Positions 8,141 through 16,616 of a stretch of DNA of 52,945 nt are shown piece after piece; positions within the stretch are counted from its first letter, which is position 1, and every line of letters starts with the position of its first letter. A program made the position numbers and the translations under genes. This stretch comes from an uncultured Bacteroidota bacterium (GTDB taxonomy: Bacteria > Bacteroidota > Bacteroidia > Bacteroidales > UBA12077), in assembly GCA_913055635.1 (NCBI GenBank), contig CAJXLK010000033.1, forward strand, positions 1-52,945. The letters are read 5' to 3'. The notes under the pieces were generated by a model that saw only the letters and a list, made by a program, of their open reading frames with translations, had not been told where the DNA came from and made no database searches.

Positions 8141-8187
8141 ATATCTTCAAACTGCTTTTTTAACAAAACTAGATTCCTTTTTTAAAC

Positions 8188-10548
8188 TTAGGGCTGATAA
8201 GTCAGTCCCTTGCATTTTTCCACCAGCTCCTTGACTTCCTGGCGGGAGATCTCGCCTCCTGTGAAATAGGGGAACTTGATGACGGGTTGATAGGCTATGA
8301 ATGCATCGATGTCGACTTCATCCAGGGGCTTGTCTTCCGGTGTATTGGCTTCCAGCCAGTTGGGCATCATCTCCTTGATGTATTCGCGGGTCTGCGGGTT
8401 CTCCCAGTATTCGATAAAGAAGGTGTACTCATCGAAGGCCAGGGGTACCTGCTGGGTGGAGTTCAGCTGGATGGTCTCCGCCAGGTGTATGTCCCGTGAG
8501 GAAGCTCCCACTTTGATGTCAAATTTTCCGCTTTGGGCGATCCACATATCCCGCTTTGAATCAAAGAAGGAGAAGTCGCGTCCCTCCAGGGTCATGGTTA
8601 CCGTCTTGGTTTCACCGGGCTGCAATTCCACCTTGGCAAATGCTTTGAGCTCTTTTTCCGGGCGTTGCAGACGGCTCTTATGATCCGACACGTACAGCTG
8701 CACCACTTCCTTGCCTGTGACATCACCGGTATTGGTTATATCCACTGTTACGGTGGGCTGGTCCTGGTCGGTGATGGTTTGGTCGGAGATCTCCAGGTTG
8801 CTGTATTCAAAATCCGTGTAGGAAAGTCCATAACCAAAGGGGAATAAGGGCTCGATGTTGCGGGCATCAAAGTATCGGTATCCCACGAACATGCGCTCGC
8901 CATAGAGCACTTCACCCTGTTCACCCGGGAAGTTGAGGTAGGCGGGTGTGTCATCTAGCTCCCTGGGGAAGGTCTCCGACAACTTGCCGGAAGGGTTTAC
9001 TTTGCCGAACAGTACGTCGGCCACGGCTCCGGCCCCTGCCTGGCCCACCAGCCAGCTTTCCACCACGCCATCCACCTGGTCGATCCACGGCATGGCCACG
9101 GCACTGCCATTGGTCAGAACCACGACTGTATTCTGCTGCACCTCGCCGATGTTGCTGATAAGCTCCTCGTGTGACTGGGGCATGTGGATGTGGGTGCGGT
9201 CGATGCCTTCCGACTCAAAGTGGGAGGGCAGGCCGGCAAAGACCAGGGCAATATCGGCTTCGGCGGCCACCTCTTTGGCTTCCCCAATCAGCGAGAGGTC
9301 GTTGTCGTCGGATAGCTTGTAACCCCTTGCATAACTTATTTCTACATCGTCTCCATATTCCTCGCGGATGATTTCAAGGGCATTGTCTACCCGGGTGGGT
9401 TTGACCTCCGAGCTGCCGTTGCCCTGGAAACGAGGATTCTCAGCAAATTCACCAATGATGGCTACTTTCTCGTATTTGTCCGGTTGGACAGGCAGCACCC
9501 GGTCGTTGTTCTTAAGCAGGGTGATGCCCTGGGAGGCTACCTTGCGGGCAAACTGGTGGTTTTGTTCTTCAGGCATCTCTGCATTATCTTTCTCCAGGGA
9601 TTTGGCTTTGAGCACGGTCTTGAGGATGTCTTCCACGGTCTGATCCAGTACGGCCTCATCCAGTTCTCCGTTTTTGACAGCGGCCACGATCAGCGAATCG
9701 TTATAGCGGGCCTGATGGCCGGGCATCTGGATGTGCATGCCGGCCTTGAGGGCCTCCACGCGGTTGACCACCGCTTCCCAGTCGGAGACGACAATGCCGT
9801 CGTAGTTCCAGCGATTGTTTAATACTTCGTCGAGCAGATAGGGATTTTGGGTGCCATATTGACCCTGTACCCGGTTGTAACAGGCCATCACCGACCAGGG
9901 ACTGGCCTTCTTGACAGCGATCTCGAACGGCCGCAGGTAAATCTCGTGGAGGGTTCGCTGGTCGACGTCCGAATTGACATACATGCGGTTGGTCTCCACA
10001 TTGTTGGCAGCATAGTGCTTCAGGCAGGTACCTACTCCCTGGCTCTGTACACCTTTGATATAGGCGGCGGACATCTCACCGGAGAGTAGCGGGTCTTCCG
10101 AGAAATATTCGAAGTTCCTCCCGCCCAGCACCGATCGCTTGATGTTGGTGCCGGGTCCCAGCAGGATGTTGATGTTCTGCGCCTGGGCCTCTTTACCCAG
10201 GGCCTGTCCCACCTGGCGGATCAGGTCGGTGTCCCAGGTAGCGGCCAGGGCGGAGGCGGTGGGGAAGCAGGTGGCCGGCAGCTGGTCGCCATAGCCCCAT
10301 TTATCGGTTGAAGGTGCCCGGCGAAGGCCATGGGGACCGTCAGACATCCATATCCAGGGGATGTTGAGTCGTTCGATGGGCTTGGTGCTCCAGGGATCGC
10401 GACCCGAGCACAACGAGGCTTTTTCTTCCAGTGTCATCTCGGAGACCAACTCCTGAACCTGCTCATTCAGGTCCTTTTCATTGGTGGTTTGGGCGCTCAA
10501 TCCTGCCCAAAGAACGACCATTAGAGTAAAAATCAATAATTTTTTCAT
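8188..10548 (-). CDS. Glycoside hydrolase family 3 (beta-glucosidase type)
   Basis: The 786-residue enzyme has a signal peptide (cleavage near GLSAQ) and the complete GH3 layout: an N-terminal TIM-barrel-like domain, a five/six-stranded sandwich domain, and a C-terminal fibronectin III-like domain at about 650-720. The nucleophile aspartate is D256 in GIVVSDWEAV. A likely acid/base glutamate is E447 in the SEGIDR motif. The substrate-binding signatures KHYAANNVE and MSDGPHGLR are present. It should act in the periplasm or outside, cutting beta-linked (or a few alpha-linked) sugars from non-reducing ends; the exact sugar cannot be told. It is monocistronic, between a terminator and the kinase gene. 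BglX is the best-known relative, but the name is not forced here. Confidence 0.93.
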   Translation of the reverse strand: MKKLLIFTLMVVLWAGLSAQTTNEKDLNEQVQELVSEMTLEEKASLCSGRDPWSTKPIERLNIPWIWMSDGPHGLRRAPSTDKWGYGDQLPATCFPTASALAATWDTDLIRQVGQALGKEAQAQNINILLGPGTNIKRSVLGGRNFEYFSEDPLLSGEMSAAYIKGVQSQGVGTCLKHYAANNVETNRMYVNSDVDQRTLHEIYLRPFEIAVKKASPWSVMACYNRVQGQYGTQNPYLLDEVLNNRWNYDGIVVSDWEAVVNRVEALKAGMHIQMPGHQARYNDSLIVAAVKNGELDEAVLDQTVEDILKTVLKAKSLEKDNAEMPEEQNHQFARKVASQGITLLKNNDRVLPVQPDKYEKVAIIGEFAENPRFQGNGSSEVKPTRVDNALEIIREEYGDDVEISYARGYKLSDDNDLSLIGEAKEVAAEADIALVFAGLPSHFESEGIDRTHIHMPQSHEELISNIGEVQQNTVVVLTNGSAVAMPWIDQVDGVVESWLVGQAGAGAVADVLFGKVNPSGKLSETFPRELDDTPAYLNFPGEQGEVLYGERMFVGYRYFDARNIEPLFPFGYGLSYTDFEYSNLEISDQTITDQDQPTVTVDITNTGDVTGKEVVQLYVSDHKSRLQRPEKELKAFAKVELQPGETKTVTMTLEGRDFSFFDSKRDMWIAQSGKFDIKVGASSRDIHLAETIQLNSTQQVPLAFDEYTFFIEYWENPQTREYIKEMMPNWLEANTPEDKPLDEVDIDAFIAYQPVIKFPYFTGGEISRQEVKELVEKCKGLTYQP

Positions 10549-10692
10549 TGGTATGAAGACTTATTAAAAGTTTTGGTTCAACTCTAAATGTTGGATGAGA
10601 CCAGCTAAGATATCGGTTTTTGCCGGAAAATGAAAGTTGGAGCGGTAAAAAGAATTTACTTTTGGGCAAACGTCCGTTAATACATTCCTTCA

Positions 10693-13600
10693 TTACTGTG
10701 TTGGATAATTCTGTTCTTCAGCGTCGGTTTGAATGTTGTACTGGTAACTTAGCGGAATGGTGATGTCCACGCGGGTGCCGGCAGCCCTGCCCGCATTGTC
10801 ATGAAGGTCTTTTACCTGCATGTGGATCTGCTCGCGGTTGTATTTGTTGAAAATCCTGCAGTATTCGCGAAGGGTTTGCAGGCCCCGGCCTGAAGAATCG
10901 CTGCCAATTTCCCGGGCTTTTTTCCGCCCAATGCCGTTATCCTGAACGACAATATGTAAATGCCGGTGCTCATGAAAGATGGATACCTGGATGAAACCCT
11001 TGCCCTTTTTGTGTTTGATGCCATGTTTGACGGCATTTTCCACATAATTGTGGACGATCATTTTGGGCACCTCTAATCCCGTATCTACCTCTTCGCCCAG
11101 GTTTATTTGGTAGGAGAATTTGTTGTCAAAGCGAAGCTTTTGCAGATCCAGGTAATTGCCCACAAAATCGAGCTCTTCCCTGAGGGTTCTCAATATGTTT
11201 TCCGAGTGATCGAGCGAGAGGCGGATCAGTTTGGAAAACTTACTTAGATAGTCGTAGGCCTTCAGATTTTCATTCTTCAACACCACTGCAGCCATGGAAT
11301 TGATGGCATTAAAGGTGAAATGGGGCTCCAGCTGGTTTTTGACGGTTAAAAGCTTCATCTCAGCCAGCTTCTTGTCGTATTCAGCCCGGCGCTGACGGGC
11401 CAGCTTGTGGCGTTGGGTGAAATAATACAGGAGCATGATCGTTGCGATGGCCCCCAATATACCGCATACGATGATAAACCATGTTTTTTGCCACAGGGCC
11501 GGCCGGATGTGCACACTTATGGAGGCGGTTCTTTTCGACCATATCCCCTCCCCATTGCAAGCCCTTACTTTAAAGGTGTACACCCCCGGCTCCAGGTTGG
11601 TGTAGGTGGCATAGCGGGCCCGGGTCATCTCCGACCACCCTTCATCATTGCCCGCCAGCTTGTATTGATAGCGCACGCCCTTTGGATTGGAAAAGTCGAT
11701 GCCGGTATAGTGGAACCTCAGGTTATTGATCGTATGGGGCAACTTGTAGACTGATTCACCAGCTTCATTCGGGATATCTGAGTCTTCCGGAACACCAGCA
11801 TCATTTGAGGCAACAGAAGGATCAGAGGAACCAAAAGTAACAGAGTGGTCCGATGCATCAGTGCTTGCCAGGGTTCCTGAGCCCCCGGATGCATCAGATT
11901 TTTCCATCCTTTCGGGGCCACCAGTCTGGATCTTAACCCATTGCATCTGTTCATTCAGCCTGCTGATTTTTTTGATGTAGATCCGCGGGGGGATGTTCTT
12001 CTTTTTCCCTTTTTCGGGCATGAATTTCACTACGCGGTCGGAGGTGGGTATCCATACATGGCCCTTTGAATCGGTAAACAGACCGTTCTGTATGCATTCA
12101 TTGCCCATGAATCCGTTGGTATGGTTGTAGGTTTTGATCACTTCCTGCCCTTTCTGGTAAAAGGCCTGCAGGTTTAGGGTGGCCATTTGATTGATCATCC
12201 CCAGCACCAACGTCGATGAATCCACCCCGGTCAGCGACACCACATAGGAATAGATCTTGTCGCCGGCTACCTTTTGGAATGAGTCGTAATCATACAGGTA
12301 TAACCCTTCCCGCGTGCCCAGCCAGATGTTTTGCTTATAGTCCCGGTAAAGGCATATGGCCCCACCTTCATAACCATGGGTTGAATTGGGCAAATGGGTT
12401 GTTTTTCCCTGATCCATCCACGAAAGCCATTTAAAGCCTCCCAGCCAGTATCTTCCCGTACTGTCTTTTATGATGCTGGTGATGTTCTCCTTTGGGTCGC
12501 CGCCCGGTTTGACCGCTTTCTTTTGCATCTTCCCATCGTGATCTTGTATGAACAAGCCCCCTTCACTGGCAAATAATTTGACCTTGCTTTTGGGATCCTC
12601 ATACACATCCAGTACCGCGTCCCAACGGGGCAGGCCTTGAATTTTTGAAAAACTTTCTCCGGTATATTCAATGGCCCCATCCTTGGTCGGTAAGATCAAA
12701 TGATTCTTATGATCGCATATGGCGCCCATATAAAAGCGGTCAAAAGAATACACATCATGATATCCCCTTATCCTGCTAAAATGTTCCCGGTTATATTTTA
12801 CCAGGCCTTTATTCAGGGAGGCAAAATAAAGATTCTGGCTCGAGTCTTCGATCACACTATATACATAGGGAAGCATTCCCGTTTGTTCGGGATTGAAATT
12901 CACAAATTTTCTGGAGATGGAACGCATGAGCCCGGTTTCCATACCAACCCACAAATTTCCTTCTTCATCCGTGGTAAGGGCATAGATGCTTTCAAAACCC
13001 GCTTGAATGGGCTTGAGCTGTTGGCCGTTGAATGCATAAAGCCTGTCCCTGCGGTTTTTGATGTATGTTTTTTTGCCATTGTGCCATTTTGCTGAAAACC
13101 AGGCGCTATTGCCTTGGGGCAGTTGCACGGCCGGCACGGGTTGTTTATTCTCGAAGCGATAGATTGAATCGCTGGCTATACCGTAAATGGTCCCATCCGG
13201 TGATTGGGTGATTTCTAATCCGCTGGGAGGCTGGGGATCCCACCAGTGGTGCAGCCGGTTGTTTTTCAGGTAGAAGATGCCGTCGGCCCCGGAAGAAAAG
13301 TAGATGCGGTCCTGGGCTTCATCGTAAAAAAAGGAATGAATGGCCAGGCTGTCGGGAATGATCCCGTCATTGCGCATGAACGTGTAGCCCCCGTTTTTAA
13401 AGCGGATCAGATCCCGCTCCTCTTTCAGCCTGGCCCATATGGCATTGCTTGAATCCACCTCAAGGTGGGCAGTCCATTTCAGGTTGATGTTGGTGTCCAC
13501 CTGATAGGAAAGAATGGTGTCCCCGGTGAACTTGTTGTATCCCATTGGGGTGAGTGCATAAAGGGTGTTGGTGGTATCTTCGATGATTCCTTCAATATAA

Positions 13601-13977
13601 TCGGAATTCAACCCATCATGGCGGTAATAACTTTTAAATTCCACCCCGTCAAAACGGCTCAGACCGACCTTGGTGCCAATCCACATATAACCCCGTTGAT
13701 CCTGATATAAGGAGATCACCTGGGACTGCGGCAGACCGTCTTTGATGGTATAATGCCGGTAGCTGTAGGTTTGACCAGCAGCCTGGTGGGGACTTAACAG
13801 CAATGCGCCGAACAACAACATGGCGAGCAGCAGGGTGTCCCCCAGTAAAGGTCGAAATGGTCGGAATTGCACATGTAAAAAAAGCGGCTTCATCAAGATC
13901 AATTCCGCCTTTGCTATCGCCCCGGCTGGGAAACGGGATGACGGAATAATGAAGAAGAGAAGCAAGGTTTTCTTCAT
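10693..13977 (-). CDS. Two-component regulator propeller sensor histidine kinase (LytS type)
   Basis: This 1094-residue sensor has an N-terminal hydrophobic export segment, then repeated propeller blades (for example YMWIGTKVGLSRFDG, NLWVGMETGLM, IWLGTREGLYLYD). A Y_Y_Y domain follows near 760-840, then one membrane helix at about 848-870 and a His_kinase domain of the LytS/YehU class. The phospho-acceptor histidine is about H886 in LEPHFTFNAIN. The ATP-binding N box is NYVENAVKHG and the G box VQDNGIGR. A serine/aspartate-rich low-complexity insert of about 50 residues lies before the Y_Y_Y domain. There is no receiver or AraC domain, so it is not a one-protein hybrid system, and no LytTR regulator is adjacent. 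The ATG at 13893 is an alternative start that gives a more usual signal peptide. Confidence 0.9.
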   Translation of the reverse strand: MKKTLLLFFIIPSSRFPAGAIAKAELILMKPLFLHVQFRPFRPLLGDTLLLAMLLFGALLLSPHQAAGQTYSYRHYTIKDGLPQSQVISLYQDQRGYMWIGTKVGLSRFDGVEFKSYYRHDGLNSDYIEGIIEDTTNTLYALTPMGYNKFTGDTILSYQVDTNINLKWTAHLEVDSSNAIWARLKEERDLIRFKNGGYTFMRNDGIIPDSLAIHSFFYDEAQDRIYFSSGADGIFYLKNNRLHHWWDPQPPSGLEITQSPDGTIYGIASDSIYRFENKQPVPAVQLPQGNSAWFSAKWHNGKKTYIKNRRDRLYAFNGQQLKPIQAGFESIYALTTDEEGNLWVGMETGLMRSISRKFVNFNPEQTGMLPYVYSVIEDSSQNLYFASLNKGLVKYNREHFSRIRGYHDVYSFDRFYMGAICDHKNHLILPTKDGAIEYTGESFSKIQGLPRWDAVLDVYEDPKSKVKLFASEGGLFIQDHDGKMQKKAVKPGGDPKENITSIIKDSTGRYWLGGFKWLSWMDQGKTTHLPNSTHGYEGGAICLYRDYKQNIWLGTREGLYLYDYDSFQKVAGDKIYSYVVSLTGVDSSTLVLGMINQMATLNLQAFYQKGQEVIKTYNHTNGFMGNECIQNGLFTDSKGHVWIPTSDRVVKFMPEKGKKKNIPPRIYIKKISRLNEQMQWVKIQTGGPERMEKSDASGGSGTLASTDASDHSVTFGSSDPSVASNDAGVPEDSDIPNEAGESVYKLPHTINNLRFHYTGIDFSNPKGVRYQYKLAGNDEGWSEMTRARYATYTNLEPGVYTFKVRACNGEGIWSKRTASISVHIRPALWQKTWFIIVCGILGAIATIMLLYYFTQRHKLARQRRAEYDKKLAEMKLLTVKNQLEPHFTFNAINSMAAVVLKNENLKAYDYLSKFSKLIRLSLDHSENILRTLREELDFVGNYLDLQKLRFDNKFSYQINLGEEVDTGLEVPKMIVHNYVENAVKHGIKHKKGKGFIQVSIFHEHRHLHIVVQDNGIGRKKAREIGSDSSGRGLQTLREYCRIFNKYNREQIHMQVKDLHDNAGRAAGTRVDITIPLSYQYNIQTDAEEQNYPTQ

Positions 13978-14053
13978 AGTATGGGCCTTTGGTGGTAAAT
14001 ATAATAATTCATCCCTGAAAATCGAAGGCTAAATCAATCCGGATGACCTCACA

Positions 14054-14467
14054 TCAAGCGAATGATCTCTTATCAATTGGATGAATATGATCAATTGGGT
14101 GAATTTTTGTCGACTGGATGAATTTTTATCAATGGGACCAGTTCTTATCTCTCGAATGCCTTAATCGCTCAAATGCTTCGGCGACATCGTCTTTTTGGTC
14201 GGATGCTCTTATTGATCGCAATCTTTTATCACTTGAAAGTCTTAATCGCTCAAATGCTTCGGCGACATCGTCTTATTGGTCGGATGCTCTTATTGATCGC
14301 AATCTTTTCTCACTCGAAAGTCGTAATCGCTCAAATGCTTCGGCGACATCGTCTTATTGGTCGGATGCTCTTATTGATCGCAACCTTTTCTCACTCGAAA
14401 GTCTTAATCGATCAAATGCTTCGATGATCAAACCGCATCGGTCGAATGCTTTTATTGCCCAAAGCCC
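14054..14467. repeat. Degenerate ~17-19-bp tandem array with 81-bp higher-order repeat
   Basis: The whole stretch resolves into units of about 17-19 bp. The left end has TCAATTGGATGAATATGA, TCAATTGGGTGAATTTTTG and TCGACTGGATGAATTTTTA. The middle shows TTGGTCGGATGCTCTTA, TTGATCGCAATCTTTTC and TCACTCGAAAGTCTTAA. From 14160 a block of four such units (three of 17 and one of 30 bases) is itself repeated with an exact 81-bp period: CTTAATCGCT or its variant starts at 14160, 14241, 14322 and 14403. Copies of the 81-bp block differ at only a few bases, while the small units are strongly diverged, so the block amplification is the younger event. Right-hand units decay again. Confidence 0.9.
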
Positions 14468-14486
14468 GCGGAAGCCCGGAAAGCAT

Positions 14487-14512
14487 AAAAAAAGGCCGCC
14501 CCATGGGCAGCC
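14487..14512 (-). terminator. Intrinsic terminator downstream of the aminotransferase gene
   Basis: On the minus strand GGCTGCCC pairs with GGGCGGCC (8 bp with one G-T wobble) across a three-base loop, followed by seven T residues. It lies about 265 bp past the aminotransferase stop codon, on the far side of the 14-bp repeat, so the repeat would be transcribed as the 3' untranslated region. Confidence 0.85.
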
Positions 14513-14610
14513 TCTTCATCTGAATGATATGTATGATCAGTGATGTGCGAACCATTTTTTCGCTCCAAACCTGAATCAATCTCCAAGCCCTACTTTTCCC
14601 TTCCTACTCT

Positions 14611-14780
14611 ACTAACGACTCCCTACTAACGACTAATTACTCCCTACTAACTACTCCCTACTAACTACTCCCTACTAATTACTCCCTACTAAAGACTCCC
14701 TACTAACGACTCCCTACTAATTACTCCCTACTAACTACTCCCTACTAGCTACTCCCTACTAACGACTCCCTACTAACTAC
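14611..14780. repeat. 14-bp tandem repeat (CTCCCTACTAACTA)
   Basis: About eleven copies of CTCCCTACTAAC(T/G)A stand head to tail, nearly all exactly 14 bp long, with variation limited to the last four positions (ACTA, ACGA, ATTA, AAGA, GCTA). One early spacer is 19 bp. The last copy runs into the coding sequence so that the aminotransferase stop codon (TAG on the minus strand, 14779-14777) belongs to the repeat. The minus-strand reading has TAG stops in every frame as the 14-bp period shifts. Confidence 0.95.
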
Positions 14781-16006
14781 TTCTTCCCTGCAGCGGAGGC
14801 TTCCTGCTCCACAGTCCGGCCCGGATAAACCTTAAGGGCTTCCTCGAGGGTTTTCATGGCCTTTTTCAGGTCGTCGATTTTCAGCACGTAAGCGATGCGG
14901 GCCTCCTGTTTGCCCAGCCCCGGGGTGGAGTAGAAACCGGCGGCCGGTGCGATCATCACTGTTTGCCCTTCATACTCAAAATCGCTGAGCATCCACTGGG
15001 CGAATTTTTCGGTGTCGTCCACCGGCAGTTTGACCACCGTGTAAAAGGCGCCTTTGGGTTGGGGCGAATAGACCCCCTCCATGTTGTTGAGGGCATCTAC
15101 CATGTAGTTGCGCCTTTCGATGTATTCGTTGTAGACTTCATCGAAATAGTCTTTTGGGGTATCCAGGGCCCCTTCGCTGGCCAGCTGTCCCAAAGCAGGC
15201 GGACAAAGCCTGGCCTGGGCAAATTTCATGGCATGGTCAATGATCTCCTGGTTGCGGGATATCAATGCGCCAATGCGTACTCCGCACATGCTGTAGCGTT
15301 TGGATACCGAATCCATCAGCACCACATGGTTCTCGATGCCTTCCAGGTGCATGGCCGAAGTGTGCTGCCGCCCGTCATAAACGAATTCCCTGTATACCTC
15401 GTCGGAAAAAAGAAACAGGTCGTGGCGTTGGACCAGGGTCTTGAGCTTTTGCATCTCTTCTTCCGAATAAAGGTATCCCGTGGGATTGTTGGGATTGCAA
15501 ATCACAATGCCCTTGGTACGCTCGGTGATCAGCTGCTCAAATTGATCAATCGAGGGCAGGGCGAAATCGTGGTCGATCGAAGAGGTGACCGGCTTGACCT
15601 TGACACCGGCTGTGGTGGCAAAACCATTGTAATTGGCGTAAAAAGGCTCCGGAATGATCACCTCATCGCCCGGATTCAGACAGGTGTTGAAGGCAAACAG
15701 CACGGCTTCCGATCCACCGGTGGTAATCAGCATCTGGTTGTGATCGATGTCGATGCCCACCCGCTGGTAGTATTGGGCCAGTTTCTTGCGGTAACTCTCA
15801 TTGCCCGCCGAATGGGTGTAGGCAATCACCTGCAGATCGGCATTCCTTACAGCCTGCAACGCCGCCTCCGGTGTGGGGATGTCAGGCTGACCAATGTTGA
15901 GGTGATACACTTTCCTGCCCTTCTTCTTGGCCTCATCCGCATAGGGAACCAGTTTGCGGATGGGGGAGGCTGGAATGGACTTTGCTTTATCGGATATTGA
16001 AGGCAT
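14777..16006 (-). CDS. Class I/II pyridoxal-phosphate aminotransferase
   Basis: This 409-residue enzyme has the fold type I aminotransferase signatures: NIGQPDIPTP near residue 37, the NPNNPTGYLY loop with N174, D202 and Y205 around the cofactor, the Schiff-base lysine K236 in SVSKRYSMCG, and R244 just after it. It resembles aspartate/aromatic aminotransferases of the AspC/AspB type. The substrate cannot be fixed from motifs alone. The gene is 20 bp downstream of the DUF1573 gene and read in the same direction. Its last codons are lysine-rich (AAGKK), and the stop codon is the first unit of the adjacent 14-bp repeat, so the end of the reading frame may have been changed by that repeat. Confidence 0.9.
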   Translation of the reverse strand: MPSISDKAKSIPASPIRKLVPYADEAKKKGRKVYHLNIGQPDIPTPEAALQAVRNADLQVIAYTHSAGNESYRKKLAQYYQRVGIDIDHNQMLITTGGSEAVLFAFNTCLNPGDEVIIPEPFYANYNGFATTAGVKVKPVTSSIDHDFALPSIDQFEQLITERTKGIVICNPNNPTGYLYSEEEMQKLKTLVQRHDLFLFSDEVYREFVYDGRQHTSAMHLEGIENHVVLMDSVSKRYSMCGVRIGALISRNQEIIDHAMKFAQARLCPPALGQLASEGALDTPKDYFDEVYNEYIERRNYMVDALNNMEGVYSPQPKGAFYTVVKLPVDDTEKFAQWMLSDFEYEGQTVMIAPAAGFYSTPGLGKQEARIAYVLKIDDLKKAMKTLEEALKVYPGRTVEQEASAAGKK

Positions 16007-16026
16007 GGTGTTATATTTTTGTTGGG

Positions 16027-16431
16027 TTAATTGTTGTCTACCACTTTACCGGTGATTTTAAGGCGAACCCGCTCGTCTTTAGCATTGGAATGTACATAAA
16101 TGTATTTGGTGAATTTACCGTTGATGCGGGTGTTGTATTTGACCGTTATTTCTCCCTTTTCGCCGGGCTTGAATGGTTTCTCCGGCCAGTCGGGCGAAGT
16201 ACATCCGCACGATGCATTTACAGAAGTCAAAATTAAAGGCTTGCTGCCGGTGTTCTCAAATTCAAACTCATACGTGCCATCTCCTTTATGGGGGATCTTG
16301 CCAAAATCATGGGTGGTTTTGGTAAAGGTGATTTCAGGATGGGGTTTCTTGTCCTCCGTGTCTCCGTTTTGGGCCATGGAGGTGAATACCCCGGCCAATA
16401 GCAACATCATTATTATTCCCAGACGTTTCAT
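16027..16431 (-). CDS. DUF1573 secreted protein
   Basis: The 134-residue protein has a signal peptide (cleavage near TSMAQ) and one DUF1573/Ig-like domain. The domain signatures are THDFGKIPHKGDG, EFENTGSKPLILTSVNASCG and CTSPDWPEKPFKPGEKG. Such domains resemble the ASH/PapD-type beta sandwich and are abundant in Bacteroidota; the function is unknown. The cysteine pair CGC is conserved in the family. It is the first gene of a probable two-gene unit with the aminotransferase and is divergent from valS. Confidence 0.9.
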   Translation of the reverse strand: MKRLGIIMMLLLAGVFTSMAQNGDTEDKKPHPEITFTKTTHDFGKIPHKGDGTYEFEFENTGSKPLILTSVNASCGCTSPDWPEKPFKPGEKGEITVKYNTRINGKFTKYIYVHSNAKDERVRLKITGKVVDNN

Positions 16432-16616
16432 AGTGCTTTGTTTTTAAGATTCCTAACAAAGTTAAATTTACGGACAAAATTAAAATATGTTTTATAATAT
16501 CCGAAACAAAATTTACGAACTTTACCCCGGCTTTAAAAAGGGATTCGTCTATAAATTTATATTTTTACGGGATTTTTGAATTGCACGAACCCATTAAGAT
16601 AAACCCACAACGCATT

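Larger units (their letters stand above)
7834..8187. other. Gene-free stretch with candidate ECF promoter and a terminator
   Basis: These 354 bases separate the glycoside hydrolase gene from the lipoprotein-sigma operon, both read leftward. The left part (7861-7894) has a direct repeat that could be the ECF promoter. The right part holds the hydrolase terminator at 8094-8140. Between them, minus-strand bases 7995-7921 could encode a 24-residue hydrophobic peptide from a TTG, but there is no ribosome-binding site, so it is not called as a gene. Confidence 0.6.
13978..14776. other. Repeat-filled gene-free region
   Basis: These 799 bases contain no supported gene. They hold the upstream region of the kinase gene (13978-14053), a degenerate ~17-19-bp repeat array with an 81-bp higher-order period (14054-14467), an intrinsic terminator for the aminotransferase gene (14487-14512), a short unique stretch, and a 14-bp tandem repeat (14611-14780). 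Open frames of 84 and 141 codons on the plus strand come from the 81-bp period being a multiple of three. Confidence 0.8.

Noticed and set aside
10645-10659. A GTAAA-N5-TTTAC palindrome upstream of the GH3 gene, like the XRE sites
   Set aside because: The spacer is five bases and the core differs; in AT-rich intergenic DNA one such match is expected by chance.
14118-14543. A 141-codon open frame with a 27-residue repeat (plus strand), and an 84-codon one in another frame
   Set aside because: Both exist because the 81-bp block is a multiple of three. Neither has a ribosome-binding site, a recognised family or support from the flanking units, so translation is unlikely.
16457-16510. Promoter for the DUF1573 gene (TTTG and TAATTTTG on the minus strand)
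   Set aside because: The -7 box matches but the spacer is 24 bases, longer than the usual ~19-21, so it was not called.
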